Assembly (NCBI RefSeq): GCF_004006015.1
Contig: NZ_CP034766.1
Span: forward strand, 1,521,001 to 1,585,000
Direction: 5' to 3'
DNA: 64,000 bases
Source: Rhodococcus sp. X156
GTDB lineage: Bacteria > Actinomycetota > Actinomycetes > Mycobacteriales > Mycobacteriaceae
Shown here in pieces: positions 47,800-56,135 of the stretch. The notes under the pieces were generated by a model. That model was given only the letters and a program-made list of their open reading frames with translations. It had not been told where the DNA came from and did not search any database. The translations under genes were made by a program, and so were the position numbers. Each line of letters opens with the position of its first letter. Position 1 is the stretch's first letter.

Positions 47800-48333
47800 A
47801 TGGCCAACCAGTTCGCCCTGGACGTGACCAGGATCCGCGACGACGCCCGCGCAAGGATGGCCGCCGGCGCGGTCACCGAGGGCAACATGATCGACCGGGA
47901 CAACCTGATCGACATCCTCAACCAGGTGGTGGCCACCGAGATCGTCTGCTACCTGCGCTACACCCAGCACGCCATCGTGGCCACTGGCGTGGACCGGGCC
48001 CAGGTTGCCGCAGAGTTCACCGAGCACGCCGCCGACGAGATGAAGCACGGCCTGCGGGCGGCGGAGCGGATCAGCCAGCTGGGCGGCAACCCCGACTTCG
48101 ACCCCGTGACCCTGCGCGAGCGCTCGCACACCCAGTACGTGGAGACCGAGGACAACGACCTCACCCGCATGCTGGAGGAGAACCTCGTCGCCGAGCGCAT
48201 CGTCATCACCTCCTACCAGGAGATCGCCCGCTGGATCGGTGACCGCGACCCCACCACGCGCCGCCTGATGGAGTCGATCCTGGAGGAGGAGGAGGAACAC
48301 GCCGACGACTTGAACGACCTTCTGGGAAACTGA
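47800..48333 (+). CDS. ferritin-like diiron protein (bacterioferritin type)
   Basis: 177 residues from an ATG at 47800 with CAGGAG seven bases upstream. It is a four-helix bundle with the diiron ligands: Glu in ATEIVCYLRY (helix A), ExxH in ADEMKHGL (helix B), Glu in LVAERIV (helix C), and ExxH in EEEEHADDL (helix D). No Met for heme at the bacterioferritin position is evident, so it is a bacterioferritin-like or Dps-like iron storage or oxygen/peroxide detoxifying protein. The stop overlaps by only a few bases the region of the next gene, four bases downstream, suggesting co-transcription. Confidence 0.85.
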   Translation: MANQFALDVTRIRDDARARMAAGAVTEGNMIDRDNLIDILNQVVATEIVCYLRYTQHAIVATGVDRAQVAAEFTEHAADEMKHGLRAAERISQLGGNPDFDPVTLRERSHTQYVETEDNDLTRMLEENLVAERIVITSYQEIARWIGDRDPTTRRLMESILEEEEEHADDLNDLLGN

Positions 48334-48337
48334 CCGG

Positions 48338-49933
48338 GTGGTCACCACAACAGCGGATGCGGTCATCGTCGGAGCCGGGCACCACGGGTTGGTGGCCGCC
48401 GCGGCGCTCGCTGACGCGGGCTGGGACGTGGTGGTGCTCGAGGGCAACGACGACGTCGGGGGAGCGGTGCGCTCCGCCGAGCTGGTCCCTGGTTACACCA
48501 GCGACCTGTTCAGCGCGTTCTACCCGCTGGGTGCGGCGTCGCCGGCCATCACCGCAATGGGGCTCGAGCAGCACGGCCTGATCTGGACCCACGCGCCCAC
48601 GGTGGTGGCGCACCCCACCGGCCCCGACGACACCGAGGGGGTGGTGCTGCACCGCGACCCGCAGCGCACCGCCGACGGCCTGGCCCAACACGACGCCCGT
48701 GACGGCAAGGCGTGGCTGGAGCTGGTGGAGCGCTGGCAGCAGATTCGCAAGCCGTTGCTGGACACCTTGTTCCGGCCGTTCCCACCGGTGCAGGGCCCCA
48801 CCGCGATGCTGGCCAGCCTGGGCCCGGCCGAGACGCTGCGGTTCCTGCGCTTCATGCTGCTGCCGGCCCGGCGGATGGGTCGCGAGCTCTTCCACAGCGA
48901 GGCGGCTCGGCTGCTGCTGCTGGGCAACGCGATGCACGCCGACGTCCCGGTGGACGCGCCGGTGAGCGGCGCCTTCGGCTTCCTCATGACGATGCTGGCC
49001 CAGGACGTCGGCTTTCCCGTGCCGGTGGGCGGGGCCGGCGAGCTGACGGCGACCATGGCCCGCCGCGGAGAGTCGGTGGGCGTGCAGGTGCACACCGGGC
49101 AGCACGTGGAGGCCATCGAGGTGCGCGGTGGCCGGGCCGTGGGGGTGCGCACCGCGGAGGGGATGCAGGTACGGGCGCGCCGGGCCGTCATCGCCGACAC
49201 GTCGGCGCTGAGCCTCTACCGCGACCTGCTGCCCGCCGCAGTGGTGCCCCCGCGGCTGTTGCGCGATCTTGAGCACTTCGAGTGGGACACCCCGGTGGTC
49301 AAGGTCAACTACGCGCTGGACGCGCCCATCCCGTGGCGGGCCCGGGGCCTGCACGGCGCCGGCACGGTGCACCTGGGCGCCGACGAGCGCGGCCTGGTGC
49401 AGTGGATGGCCGACCTCAACACGGAGGTGGTGCCGCGCACCCCGTTCATGCTGTTCGGGCAGATGACCACCGCTGACGCCACCCGCTCGCCCGAGGGCAC
49501 CGAGAGCGCCTGGGCCTACAGCCACCTGCCGCGGGAGGTCACCGACGACGACTCCGCCGAGACCCTGGCCCAGCGGATGGACGAGGTGCTGGAGGCGCAC
49601 GCCCCCGGCTTCGCCCGGCAGGTGGTGGGCCGCGTGGTGCAGAAGTCCAGCGACCTCGCCGGCGCGGACGCCAACCTGCTCTTCGGCACCGTCAACGGGG
49701 GCACCGCGCAGCTGCAGCAGCAGCTCATCTTCCGGCCGACCCCCGGCCTGGGCCGGGCCGAGACCCCGATCTCCGGTCTGTACCTGGGGAGTGCGGGTGC
49801 CCACCCCGGCGGCGGGGTGCACGGGGTGTGCGGCCTCAACGCGGCCAAGGCGGCACTGGGCGAGCAGGGACTCCTGGGTCTGCCCCGGCGACGGGTCACC
49901 AGCGCTCTGCTCGGGTTGTTGAACCGGGGCTAG
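48338..49933 (+). CDS. phytoene desaturase-like FAD oxidoreductase
   Basis: 531 residues from a GTG at 48338, four bases after the ferritin-like gene. The FAD dinucleotide motif is VIVGAGHHGLVAAAALADAG at about 9, followed by an ED-type acidic residue in EGNDDVGGAVRS, and a C-terminal FAD segment GGGVHGVCGLNAA (about 492). It is closest to the NAD(P)/FAD-dependent oxidoreductases related to phytoene dehydrogenase and to human PYROXD2. The substrate is not known, and no carotenoid genes are nearby. A TetR gene in the same direction begins 57 bases after the stop. Confidence 0.87.
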   Translation: MVTTTADAVIVGAGHHGLVAAAALADAGWDVVVLEGNDDVGGAVRSAELVPGYTSDLFSAFYPLGAASPAITAMGLEQHGLIWTHAPTVVAHPTGPDDTEGVVLHRDPQRTADGLAQHDARDGKAWLELVERWQQIRKPLLDTLFRPFPPVQGPTAMLASLGPAETLRFLRFMLLPARRMGRELFHSEAARLLLLGNAMHADVPVDAPVSGAFGFLMTMLAQDVGFPVPVGGAGELTATMARRGESVGVQVHTGQHVEAIEVRGGRAVGVRTAEGMQVRARRAVIADTSALSLYRDLLPAAVVPPRLLRDLEHFEWDTPVVKVNYALDAPIPWRARGLHGAGTVHLGADERGLVQWMADLNTEVVPRTPFMLFGQMTTADATRSPEGTESAWAYSHLPREVTDDDSAETLAQRMDEVLEAHAPGFARQVVGRVVQKSSDLAGADANLLFGTVNGGTAQLQQQLIFRPTPGLGRAETPISGLYLGSAGAHPGGGVHGVCGLNAAKAALGEQGLLGLPRRRVTSALLGLLNRG

Positions 49934-49989
49934 AAACACAGTGGTCGTGAAATGCATCACTAACCGCCAGTTCACGCTAACGTCGCGCC

Positions 49990-50649
49990 ATGACTCCCGC
50001 TGACGCGCGTGGATCGACCAGGACGAAGCGCCGAGACCTGCTCCTGGACGCCACCGCCGCCATCGTCATCGACGAGGGCTGGTCGGCGGTGACGATGGGC
50101 CGGCTGGCCTCGGCGGTGCAGGTGAGCAGGCAGAGCGTCTACAACGAGCTGGGCAGCAAGGACAAGCTGGCGGTGGCGCTGGTCGCCAGGGAGACCCGGC
50201 GATTCCTGGACACCGTGCAGCTGCAGCTGCTCAGCCACCCCGAGGACATGACGACGGCGACGATGGCGGCGGTGGACTCCGCGCTGCGGATGGGAGAGGA
50301 GAACCCGCTGCTGCGGGCCATCATCTCGGCGGCGCACGGCAAGGCTGACGGCCTGCTGCCCCTGCTCACCATCCGGTCGGCACCCGTGCTGGACAGCTCG
50401 GTGATGATGCTGACGACCTTTGCCGACGAGCACTGGTCCGGGCTGGCCGGCTCCACCGACGAGCTGCACGAGCTGGTCGACGCCATCGTGCGGCTCACCC
50501 TCAGCCACCTGGTGCGACCGCAGTGGCCGGTGCCGCGGGTGACCGCCCTGGTGGGGCGCCTGGTGGATGCCGCGCTGCTGGCGGCCCGCACCGAGGCGGG
50601 CGTCAGCCGCGCGCCCACCAACGGCCGCCTCACCGAGGCGCACCGCTGA
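49990..50649 (+). CDS. TetR-family regulator
   Basis: 219 residues from an ATG at 49990. The N-terminal helix-turn-helix is TMGRLASAVQVSRQSVYNELGSKDKLAVAL; the ligand domain from about 70 to 205 has no recognised specificity. An upstream GTGA-AATGCA-TCAC inverted repeat (49947-49960), 30 bases before the start, could be its operator. It follows the FAD oxidoreductase and ferritin-like genes, which may be its targets. Confidence 0.88.
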   Translation: MTPADARGSTRTKRRDLLLDATAAIVIDEGWSAVTMGRLASAVQVSRQSVYNELGSKDKLAVALVARETRRFLDTVQLQLLSHPEDMTTATMAAVDSALRMGEENPLLRAIISAAHGKADGLLPLLTIRSAPVLDSSVMMLTTFADEHWSGLAGSTDELHELVDAIVRLTLSHLVRPQWPVPRVTALVGRLVDAALLAARTEAGVSRAPTNGRLTEAHR

Positions 50650-50686
50650 CGCTGCGCCACCGGCTGGGCTGGGCCATGGCGGCGCG

Positions 50687-51775
50687 CTAGCCGAACAGGC
50701 TGAGCTGCAGGCTCTCCGGCTCCGGTGCACGGGCCGTGGCGCGGGTGCGGGTGCGGGCTGGGGGAGCCTCCGCCGGGTGCGGCGCGCCCTGGCTGGCGGG
50801 GCCAGCCTGGATGAAGCGGGGACGCGGCTCGCAGTGCGCCAGCGCCACCGCCGCGCTCTCGGCGATCGCGCCCAGCTGGGCGTCGGCGAGCGCGGCGCGC
50901 AGGGCGTCCTCCGCCACCGGCAGCCGTCCGGCGCCGTCCACGGCCGACAGCGCCAGGCCCAGCTCGAGGTCGGTGGCCATCGTCATCAGCTCGACGTTGC
51001 GCCGGTAGGCCGCCCGGGAGTCGGCGTCGCGCAGCTTGGCCACCATGGACTGTCCGGCGGCCTTGGCCACCCGCAGCCCGTCGTTGTCGTCGACGTCGGC
51101 GAAGGCCTGCTCCACGGTGTCGAACTCGGCGAGCAGCTTCACCGCGCTCTTGGGGCCCACCCCACGGATGCCGGGCAGGTTGTCGGAGGTGTCCCCGCGC
51201 ATGGCGGCGTAGTCGCGGTACTGGTGCGGGTGCACGCCGTTGAGGATGTGCATGCGCTGCGGGTTGAGCAGTGGTGAGGCGTCCACCCCGCCGTTGATCA
51301 GGCGCAGCACCTTGCACGTGTCGGAGACCAGGGCGAAGGCGTCCCGGTCCGAGGTCATCACCACGGTGTCCCACCCAGCGACAGCTGCGTGCGCCGCCGC
51401 TGACGCCACGACGTCGTCGGCCTCCATGCCCGGGGCGACGACGGTGTGCACGCCGGCCGCGTTCAGCAGCGGTCCCGCCGCGGCCAGCTGCACCAGCAGG
51501 TCCTCCGGCTTGTCGGCTCGGTGCGCCTTGTAGGCGGGGTAGCGCATCTTGCGCACGTTGCTGGTGGAGTCGTCCAGGCCCACCACCACCGCGTCGGCGC
51601 CCACCCGGCGCACTCCGCCGACCAGCTGCGACAGCAGGCCCTTCAGCGCCCAGGTGGGGGAGCCGTCGGCCGCACGCAGCTCGGAGTGCTTGAGCGCGTG
51701 GTAGGAGCGGTGGATCAGCGAGTTGCCGTCCACGGCGAGCAGGACGGGGCGATCAGCGGGGTCTTCCGGGTGCAC
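50687..51775 (-). CDS. 5'-3' exonuclease with C-terminal clamp-binding motif (Rv2090-like)
   Basis: 362 residues; the most likely start is a GTG at 51775 (another at 51784 is in frame). It is a flap-endonuclease-family nuclease: AVDGNSLIHRSYHA at about 13, EADDVVASAAAHA, MTSDRDAF and the helix-hairpin-helix DTSDNLPGIRGVGPKSA supply the metal Asp residues and DNA-binding loop. It is the stand-alone counterpart of the Pol I exonuclease domain, like Rv2090. The last residues read QLSLFG; QLSLF is the canonical beta-clamp (DnaN) binding pentapeptide. An Ala/Pro/Arg/Thr-rich linker of about 40 residues precedes it. It likely removes RNA primers or flaps at the replication clamp. Confidence 0.88.
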   Translation of the reverse strand: MHPEDPADRPVLLAVDGNSLIHRSYHALKHSELRAADGSPTWALKGLLSQLVGGVRRVGADAVVVGLDDSTSNVRKMRYPAYKAHRADKPEDLLVQLAAAGPLLNAAGVHTVVAPGMEADDVVASAAAHAAVAGWDTVVMTSDRDAFALVSDTCKVLRLINGGVDASPLLNPQRMHILNGVHPHQYRDYAAMRGDTSDNLPGIRGVGPKSAVKLLAEFDTVEQAFADVDDNDGLRVAKAAGQSMVAKLRDADSRAAYRRNVELMTMATDLELGLALSAVDGAGRLPVAEDALRAALADAQLGAIAESAAVALAHCEPRPRFIQAGPASQGAPHPAEAPPARTRTRATARAPEPESLQLSLFG

Positions 51776-51828
51776 GGCCCCCACTCTGCCCGCACCGCCG
51801 CGGGCCGGAGCACCCGGCTCACCGGTCC

Positions 51829-52263
51829 TCACCCCGCGGGGGCGAAGCGTTGCACGTAGCCCCGCTGCCACGGCGTCTCCACCGCCCGGCGGTGGTAGTG
51901 GGTGCGCACGTAGCGCACCGCCTCGGTGGGCGGCACCCCGTCGAGCACGGCGAGACAGGCCAGCGCGGTGCCGGTGCGCCCGCGCCCGCCGCCGCAGCCG
52001 ATCTCCACCCGCACGTGCGGGCTCTGCTCCCACGCCTGCACCAGGGCCTGGCGCGCGGTTTCGCGGTCGCGAGGCAGCCCGAAGTCCGGCCAGCGCACCC
52101 AGCGCGAGGGCCACGGAGTCGGCTGCGGCTCGTGGCCCAGCAGGTACACGCCAAGCTCGGGCACCGGGCCGGGAGGCGGCGGCCGGCGCAGCGCGCGCCC
52201 CCGCACCAGCCGTCCCGAGGGCAGCTCCAGCACGCCCGGCTGTCCGGGCGGCCACGGGCTCAC
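51829..52263 (-). CDS. protein-tyrosine-phosphatase-like protein
   Basis: 144 residues from a GTG at 52263. The active-site loop CGGGRGRTGTALACLAVLDG is a CX5R-T phosphatase loop, with Cys at about 91 and Arg at about 97, although the residue before Cys is Gly and not the usual His. A possible general-acid Asp lies in PDFGLP. The compact size fits a bacterial dual-specificity-type phosphatase common in actinobacteria. The natural substrate is unknown. It lies seven bases after the upstream dehydrogenase stop, so the two are likely co-transcribed. Confidence 0.78.
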   Translation of the reverse strand: MSPWPPGQPGVLELPSGRLVRGRALRRPPPPGPVPELGVYLLGHEPQPTPWPSRWVRWPDFGLPRDRETARQALVQAWEQSPHVRVEIGCGGGRGRTGTALACLAVLDGVPPTEAVRYVRTHYHRRAVETPWQRGYVQRFAPAG

Positions 52264-52269
52264 GGCGAC

Positions 52270-53331
52270 CTAGGCGCCCAGCAGGTCCGGGTGCGCCCGG
52301 CCGGCCACCATGGGCAGCTCCACCGAGGTGACCACCCCGGGGTCGGCCGCGCACACGTAGGGCACGGCGTTGACGCAGTGCGCCGCCGTGGCGACGATGC
52401 CGGGGTTGCTGGCCAGCCCCGCCTCCACGCTCTCCGGCTGCCAGCCGCGGATGGTGACGAAGGTGTCGGGGTTGCCGCGCACCTCGATCTCGAAGCGCTC
52501 ACCCTCCTCGCCGAGCGTCCAGGCCGGCTCCAGGTGCTCCTCGCCCATCAACCAGCTCACACCGATCTGCACCACCAGCCGGTCGCCGACGAAGGCCTCC
52601 CAGAAGAACTTCTGCGCAGCGACCTGGCCGGGCTCGATCACCCCGATGGGGGAGTCGATGGGGGCGGTGGCCACCGCCAGCTCGTGGCGCGGACGGATGT
52701 CCACGTCACCGCCGATACCGAGGGTGTCGACCACCATGCGCACCGACTGGGTGAACCCGCGGCTGAGCAGGTCCAGCATCGGTCCGGTGCGCGCCTGCTC
52801 CGGGGTGGAGCCGAAGAACATGATCGAGCGGACCACGTCCGGTGCGCCGTAGGTGCGGATGTCGGAGAACTCCTCCGCACGCACGAAGGTCACCGCCGAG
52901 GACATCGACGACAGCAGCAGCGGGAACACCTCGGTGACGCCACCGGGGTCGATCCCGGTGCCGTGCAGGCTCACCCCACCGTCGAGACAGGCCTGCTCGA
53001 CCTTGGTCGTCTCCTTGTCGGTGGGGTAGTACCAGCCCACCGGGGTGATCACGTTCTTGCCCGAGCGCAGCAGCGCCGCCACCTCCCGCGAGCTGGGGAC
53101 CAGGGGCGCGTAGACCACTGCGTCGGCCTCCAGCGCCAGGATCTCCTCGACGCTGCTGGTGGCCCGGACGCCGAGCGGGTCGAGGCCGGCGAGCTCGCCG
53201 GCGTCACAGCCGTGCTTGTCCGCCGAGTGCACCCAGCAGCCGACCAGCTCGAGCTCGGGATGGGCCACGATGGCCCCGATCGCGGCTCGTCCCACAGAAC
53301 CGGTGGCCCACTGCACTACCCGCAACACCAT
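52270..53331 (-). CDS. dihydrodipicolinate reductase-like NAD(P)-dependent dehydrogenase
   Basis: 353 residues from an ATG at 53331. The Rossmann domain starts VVQWATGSVGRAAIGAI at about 5, a DapB N-domain motif used also by 2,4-diaminopentanoate dehydrogenase. Actinobacteria hold many paralogues of this length labelled dihydrodipicolinate reductase or NAD(P)H-dependent amine dehydrogenase, but the C-terminal domain differs from true DapB and the substrate is not known. The conserved GTGIDPGGVTEVFPLLLS segment is visible at about 143. It has no obvious pathway partner in the neighbourhood. Confidence 0.82.
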   Translation of the reverse strand: MVLRVVQWATGSVGRAAIGAIVAHPELELVGCWVHSADKHGCDAGELAGLDPLGVRATSSVEEILALEADAVVYAPLVPSSREVAALLRSGKNVITPVGWYYPTDKETTKVEQACLDGGVSLHGTGIDPGGVTEVFPLLLSSMSSAVTFVRAEEFSDIRTYGAPDVVRSIMFFGSTPEQARTGPMLDLLSRGFTQSVRMVVDTLGIGGDVDIRPRHELAVATAPIDSPIGVIEPGQVAAQKFFWEAFVGDRLVVQIGVSWLMGEEHLEPAWTLGEEGERFEIEVRGNPDTFVTIRGWQPESVEAGLASNPGIVATAAHCVNAVPYVCAADPGVVTSVELPMVAGRAHPDLLGA

Positions 53332-53413
53332 GACCGGCTCCTTGCCTGTTGGTTAGGGCCACGGTATTGCGGGGAGCGGCAGTGTCAATGGGATCAGCGT
53401 CAATGGCCTCGGC

Positions 53414-53929
53414 TCAGACGGTGACCGCCGGCTGTGGGACGCCGGTGCCCGCGGGGATCGTGGTGACGTCGCCGTGGCGCTTCGCGCGGTGCGCCACCCA
53501 GCGGTCGGCCGCCAGGTTGAGCAGCACACCGACCACACCCCAGACCACGATCACCAGCAGGTTGCCGCCGACAACGTGCCCGTCGAAGTAGACCGACAAG
53601 CCACCACCGGAGGCAGGCACACCACCCAGCATGACTGGGACGATCGCGGCGAGTCCGAACGTGCGGGTGAAGGCCCCGGTGACCAGCGCCATGGCGAAGA
53701 TGGTCAGCGAGCCGACACCGGTCAGCTCCCAGGCGTGGCCGTTGACCGCGCCGATGAGGACGTCGAACAGGAACCACAGCCACAGGGCCATGCCCACCGA
53801 CCAGCCGGCGAGCAGCGGCAGGCGCTGGCGCGGCCGCGTGAGCTCCGGTGCTCCGCCGCGGAACACCGCCATGATCAGGAAGCCCGCCATGATCCAGGCC
53901 ATGCTGACGTACATGCTGTTGCTGCCCAT
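53414..53929 (-). CDS. membrane protein, third component of the symporter cluster
   Basis: 171 residues with about four to five hydrophobic segments: SMAWIMAGFLIMAVF (about 9-23), AGWSVGMALWLWFLFDVLIG (about 41-60), a segment near 80-100, and LLVIVVWGVVGVLLNLAADRW (about 124-144). The C-terminal 25 residues are polar. I do not recognise the family. It follows the symporter and its 43-aa partner by 50 bases in the same direction, so it could be a third subunit or a scaffold of that transport system. The start could also be an ATG at 53914. No ribosome site decides between them. Confidence 0.72.
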   Translation of the reverse strand: MGSNSMYVSMAWIMAGFLIMAVFRGGAPELTRPRQRLPLLAGWSVGMALWLWFLFDVLIGAVNGHAWELTGVGSLTIFAMALVTGAFTRTFGLAAIVPVMLGGVPASGGGLSVYFDGHVVGGNLLVIVVWGVVGVLLNLAADRWVAHRAKRHGDVTTIPAGTGVPQPAVTV

Positions 53930-53979
53930 GCCGTCGTCCGACCGAGAGCCCGGAGCAGGACTGACGCTCCCGGTGGGGG

Positions 53980-54111
53980 TCAGATCATGTCGCGACCCTC
54001 GCGCCGTGCCTCCAGGTAGTCCCGGAGGAACGCCCTGCTGATCACGAACAGCACGCCGGCAACCAGGACCGGCCAGACCAGCATGTAGAGGGTGAGCGCA
54101 ACGGTGCTCAT
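53980..54111 (-). CDS. 43-aa transporter small subunit
   Basis: 43 residues encoded by 53980-54111; the ATG overlaps the symporter stop as ATGA. A single membrane helix (about 5-26, LTLYMLVWPVLVAGVLFVIS) is followed by an amphipathic basic/acidic tail ending DYLEARREGRDMI. Such tiny one-helix proteins are encoded directly after some sodium:solute symporter genes and are catalogued as putative transporter small subunits. The translational coupling suggests a 1:1 complex with the symporter. It may be needed for stability or insertion of the carrier. Confidence 0.82.
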   Translation of the reverse strand: MSTVALTLYMLVWPVLVAGVLFVISRAFLRDYLEARREGRDMI

Positions 54112-55808
54112 GCGCGGGTTCCTTCCGTCGTGGGTGCCGTGGTGGAGGGGCCGGCGCGGGAGGGGTCGGCGCGGGAAGGATCGAAGTCCCCGGTGCCCTC
54201 GGCGATCAGGGCAAAGTCGAAGCGGGTGCGCTGGCGCACCGACATGCCGAAGCAGACCAGCGTGCTGACGGCGTACGCGGCCAGCGAGGCGCTGAGCGTG
54301 GCGTAGTCGTGCAAGAAGCCGAGCACGAACGGGGCGGAGACCAGCGCCGACAGCACGGCCACCACCTGTGCGACGCGCAGGCCGAAGAACCCGAAGGCCA
54401 TCAGGCCGAGAACCACACCGATCCCCACCACGGAGAGGACGTCGGTGAGCAGCCCCACCGCACCGTTCACGGGTACCCAGCTGAATCGGATGGGCAGGAA
54501 GACGGCAAGTGCGGCGAGCACCGAGGTGGTGAAGGCCCGGTTGGTCACCTTGTCCCAGTAGAAGCTGGCGATCACCGGGAAGACCAGCGCCCCCCAGAGC
54601 GCGCCCACGAAGACCAGCAGGTCCAGGATGCTCAGCTGGAGGCTCGCCAGCGCGACCGCGACCGCGGTGGCCACCACCATCGTGGTGCGGCCGACCAGCA
54701 CCATGGTCCGGGGGTTCGCGCCCTTCTTGCCGGCGAGGTTCTGGCCGTAGACGTCAGCCATCGCGATGGAGGCGAGCGCGGCGAGGTCGGAGTCCGCTGT
54801 GGACGACAGCGCTCCGATGATCATCACGAAGAACACCGCCAGCAGCACGGCCGGCAGGTAGCTCATGGCCATCTGCGGGATCACGTTGTTCACGTCGCCG
54901 TCCATCGGCTCGATCCCGAGGTACAGCGCCAGGACCCCGAGCATGCCGACGCCGATCACGGTGGCGCCGTAGCCGATGGTCGCCGTGATGAAGGTCGGCT
55001 TGATGAGGTTCTCGCGCACCGCGAACAAGCGCTGCGCGATGGTCTGGTTGCCGATGGCGTAGGCCAGCACCGCGGCGATGTAGGGGGCGCCCTGGTTGAG
55101 GAACGCGTCGCTGGAGAAGAAGCTGCCCTGCTGCGCGGTGAGGTTGCCTGCGCCGCTCTCGAACGCGGCGGGGAAACCTGCGGCGAAGAAGATGAACGGC
55201 ACGATCACCACCACGGCGCCGAGCATGGCGACCACCTGGATGAAGTCGGTCAGCACCGAGGCCCGAAAGCCCGACCACAGCGTGTAGAGCAGGACCCCGC
55301 CGGCGACGATGAACACACCCTGGATGAAGTTGAACGGCGACAGCATGGAGATGAGGACTCCGCCGGCCAGAAAGTTCGACATCAGGCTGATCACGCTGCC
55401 GACCACGTTGGACCCGGCCAGCATCAGCTGGCTGGAGCGACCGTGACGCACGCGCATCACCTCGGCCAAGGTGTGGGCCTTGGGCGCCACCGCGCGGATG
55501 CGGCGTCCGAAGGGGTAGATGAACAGGATCATCAGCGCACCCCACAGCCCGTAGTGAATGGGACCGGAGATGCCGTAGGTGTAGCCGGAGGTGGCCGAGG
55601 CGTACAGCGACGACGCCCAGATCCACGTGGCGGTCATGCTCGCGGCCGAGATGCCGAACCCAAGCTTGTTCCCGGCGGTCATGTACCCGTCGGCGTTCTC
55701 CTCGCGCTTTCCGATGCGCAGCGAGACCCAGAAGGTGCCACCGTAGAAGAACACCAGGAGGCCGACGATCGCCACCACGCTGAGCTGCGTGAAACCTGAA
55801 TCAGGCAC
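54108..55808 (-). CDS. sodium:solute symporter (SSS family)
   Basis: 566 residues from a GTG at 55808, six bases after AGGAGG. About thirteen membrane helices are apparent. The SSS signature is recognisable in TMTATWIWASSLYASATSGY (about 58-77), GIGxx-type segments, and a conserved TADSDLAALASI-like stretch near 335 that provides Na+-site Ser/Thr/Asp. A polar C-terminal tail with Ser/Thr/Pro/Asp repeats (about 530-566) lies in the cytoplasm. It imports a small organic solute with Na+; the solute cannot be read from sequence. It is followed by a 43-aa one-helix partner and a 171-aa membrane protein. Confidence 0.88.
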   Translation of the reverse strand: MPDSGFTQLSVVAIVGLLVFFYGGTFWVSLRIGKREENADGYMTAGNKLGFGISAASMTATWIWASSLYASATSGYTYGISGPIHYGLWGALMILFIYPFGRRIRAVAPKAHTLAEVMRVRHGRSSQLMLAGSNVVGSVISLMSNFLAGGVLISMLSPFNFIQGVFIVAGGVLLYTLWSGFRASVLTDFIQVVAMLGAVVVIVPFIFFAAGFPAAFESGAGNLTAQQGSFFSSDAFLNQGAPYIAAVLAYAIGNQTIAQRLFAVRENLIKPTFITATIGYGATVIGVGMLGVLALYLGIEPMDGDVNNVIPQMAMSYLPAVLLAVFFVMIIGALSSTADSDLAALASIAMADVYGQNLAGKKGANPRTMVLVGRTTMVVATAVAVALASLQLSILDLLVFVGALWGALVFPVIASFYWDKVTNRAFTTSVLAALAVFLPIRFSWVPVNGAVGLLTDVLSVVGIGVVLGLMAFGFFGLRVAQVVAVLSALVSAPFVLGFLHDYATLSASLAAYAVSTLVCFGMSVRQRTRFDFALIAEGTGDFDPSRADPSRAGPSTTAPTTEGTRA

Positions 55809-56135
55809 ACGCCACCTCCTTCATCAACTTCGAGCTCGGACCCGTTCCCTCCGGTGTGGTCACAGAGTCGGGTCGCGGCAGGTGTCGGTGGGCTGCGAGG
55901 CCGTCCACGGTGTGATTCTTCGCAGACGTGGCAAACCCACCCTTGTCGGACAGTGCGGACGTTATCAACGCCAGCTTTGTCGCGAGGTACCGGCACCAAG
56001 CCATAGCACCCTGGAACGAATACCCGAAATGGCCCGCTGACCGGCTGACATGGCGTCGCGGTCAACCGCTGGACAGCCCGGTGCGGCCGTGCCACGGTGG
56101 TCTCTCGGACCGTGCGGGAAAGGGGTCGGTCTCGA
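55809..56135. other. intergenic region between the divergent symporter and kinase genes
   Basis: No gene or clear RNA was recognised. The symporter ribosome site lies at its left edge. A minus-strand frame (55801-56004) lacks coding character. A-T-rich patches near 55960-55985 could hold the symporter promoter, but no convincing -35/-10 pair was found. Confidence 0.4.

Noticed and set aside
49947-49960. GTGA-AATGCA-TCAC as a CRP-type site before a TetR gene
   Set aside because: Arms are only four bases and the centre is not symmetrical in the CRP manner; kept as a possible TetR operator in the gene note only.
55801-56004. 67-codon minus-strand frame upstream of the symporter
   Set aside because: No recognisable domain or ribosome site; the frame reads through the symporter's own ribosome site.
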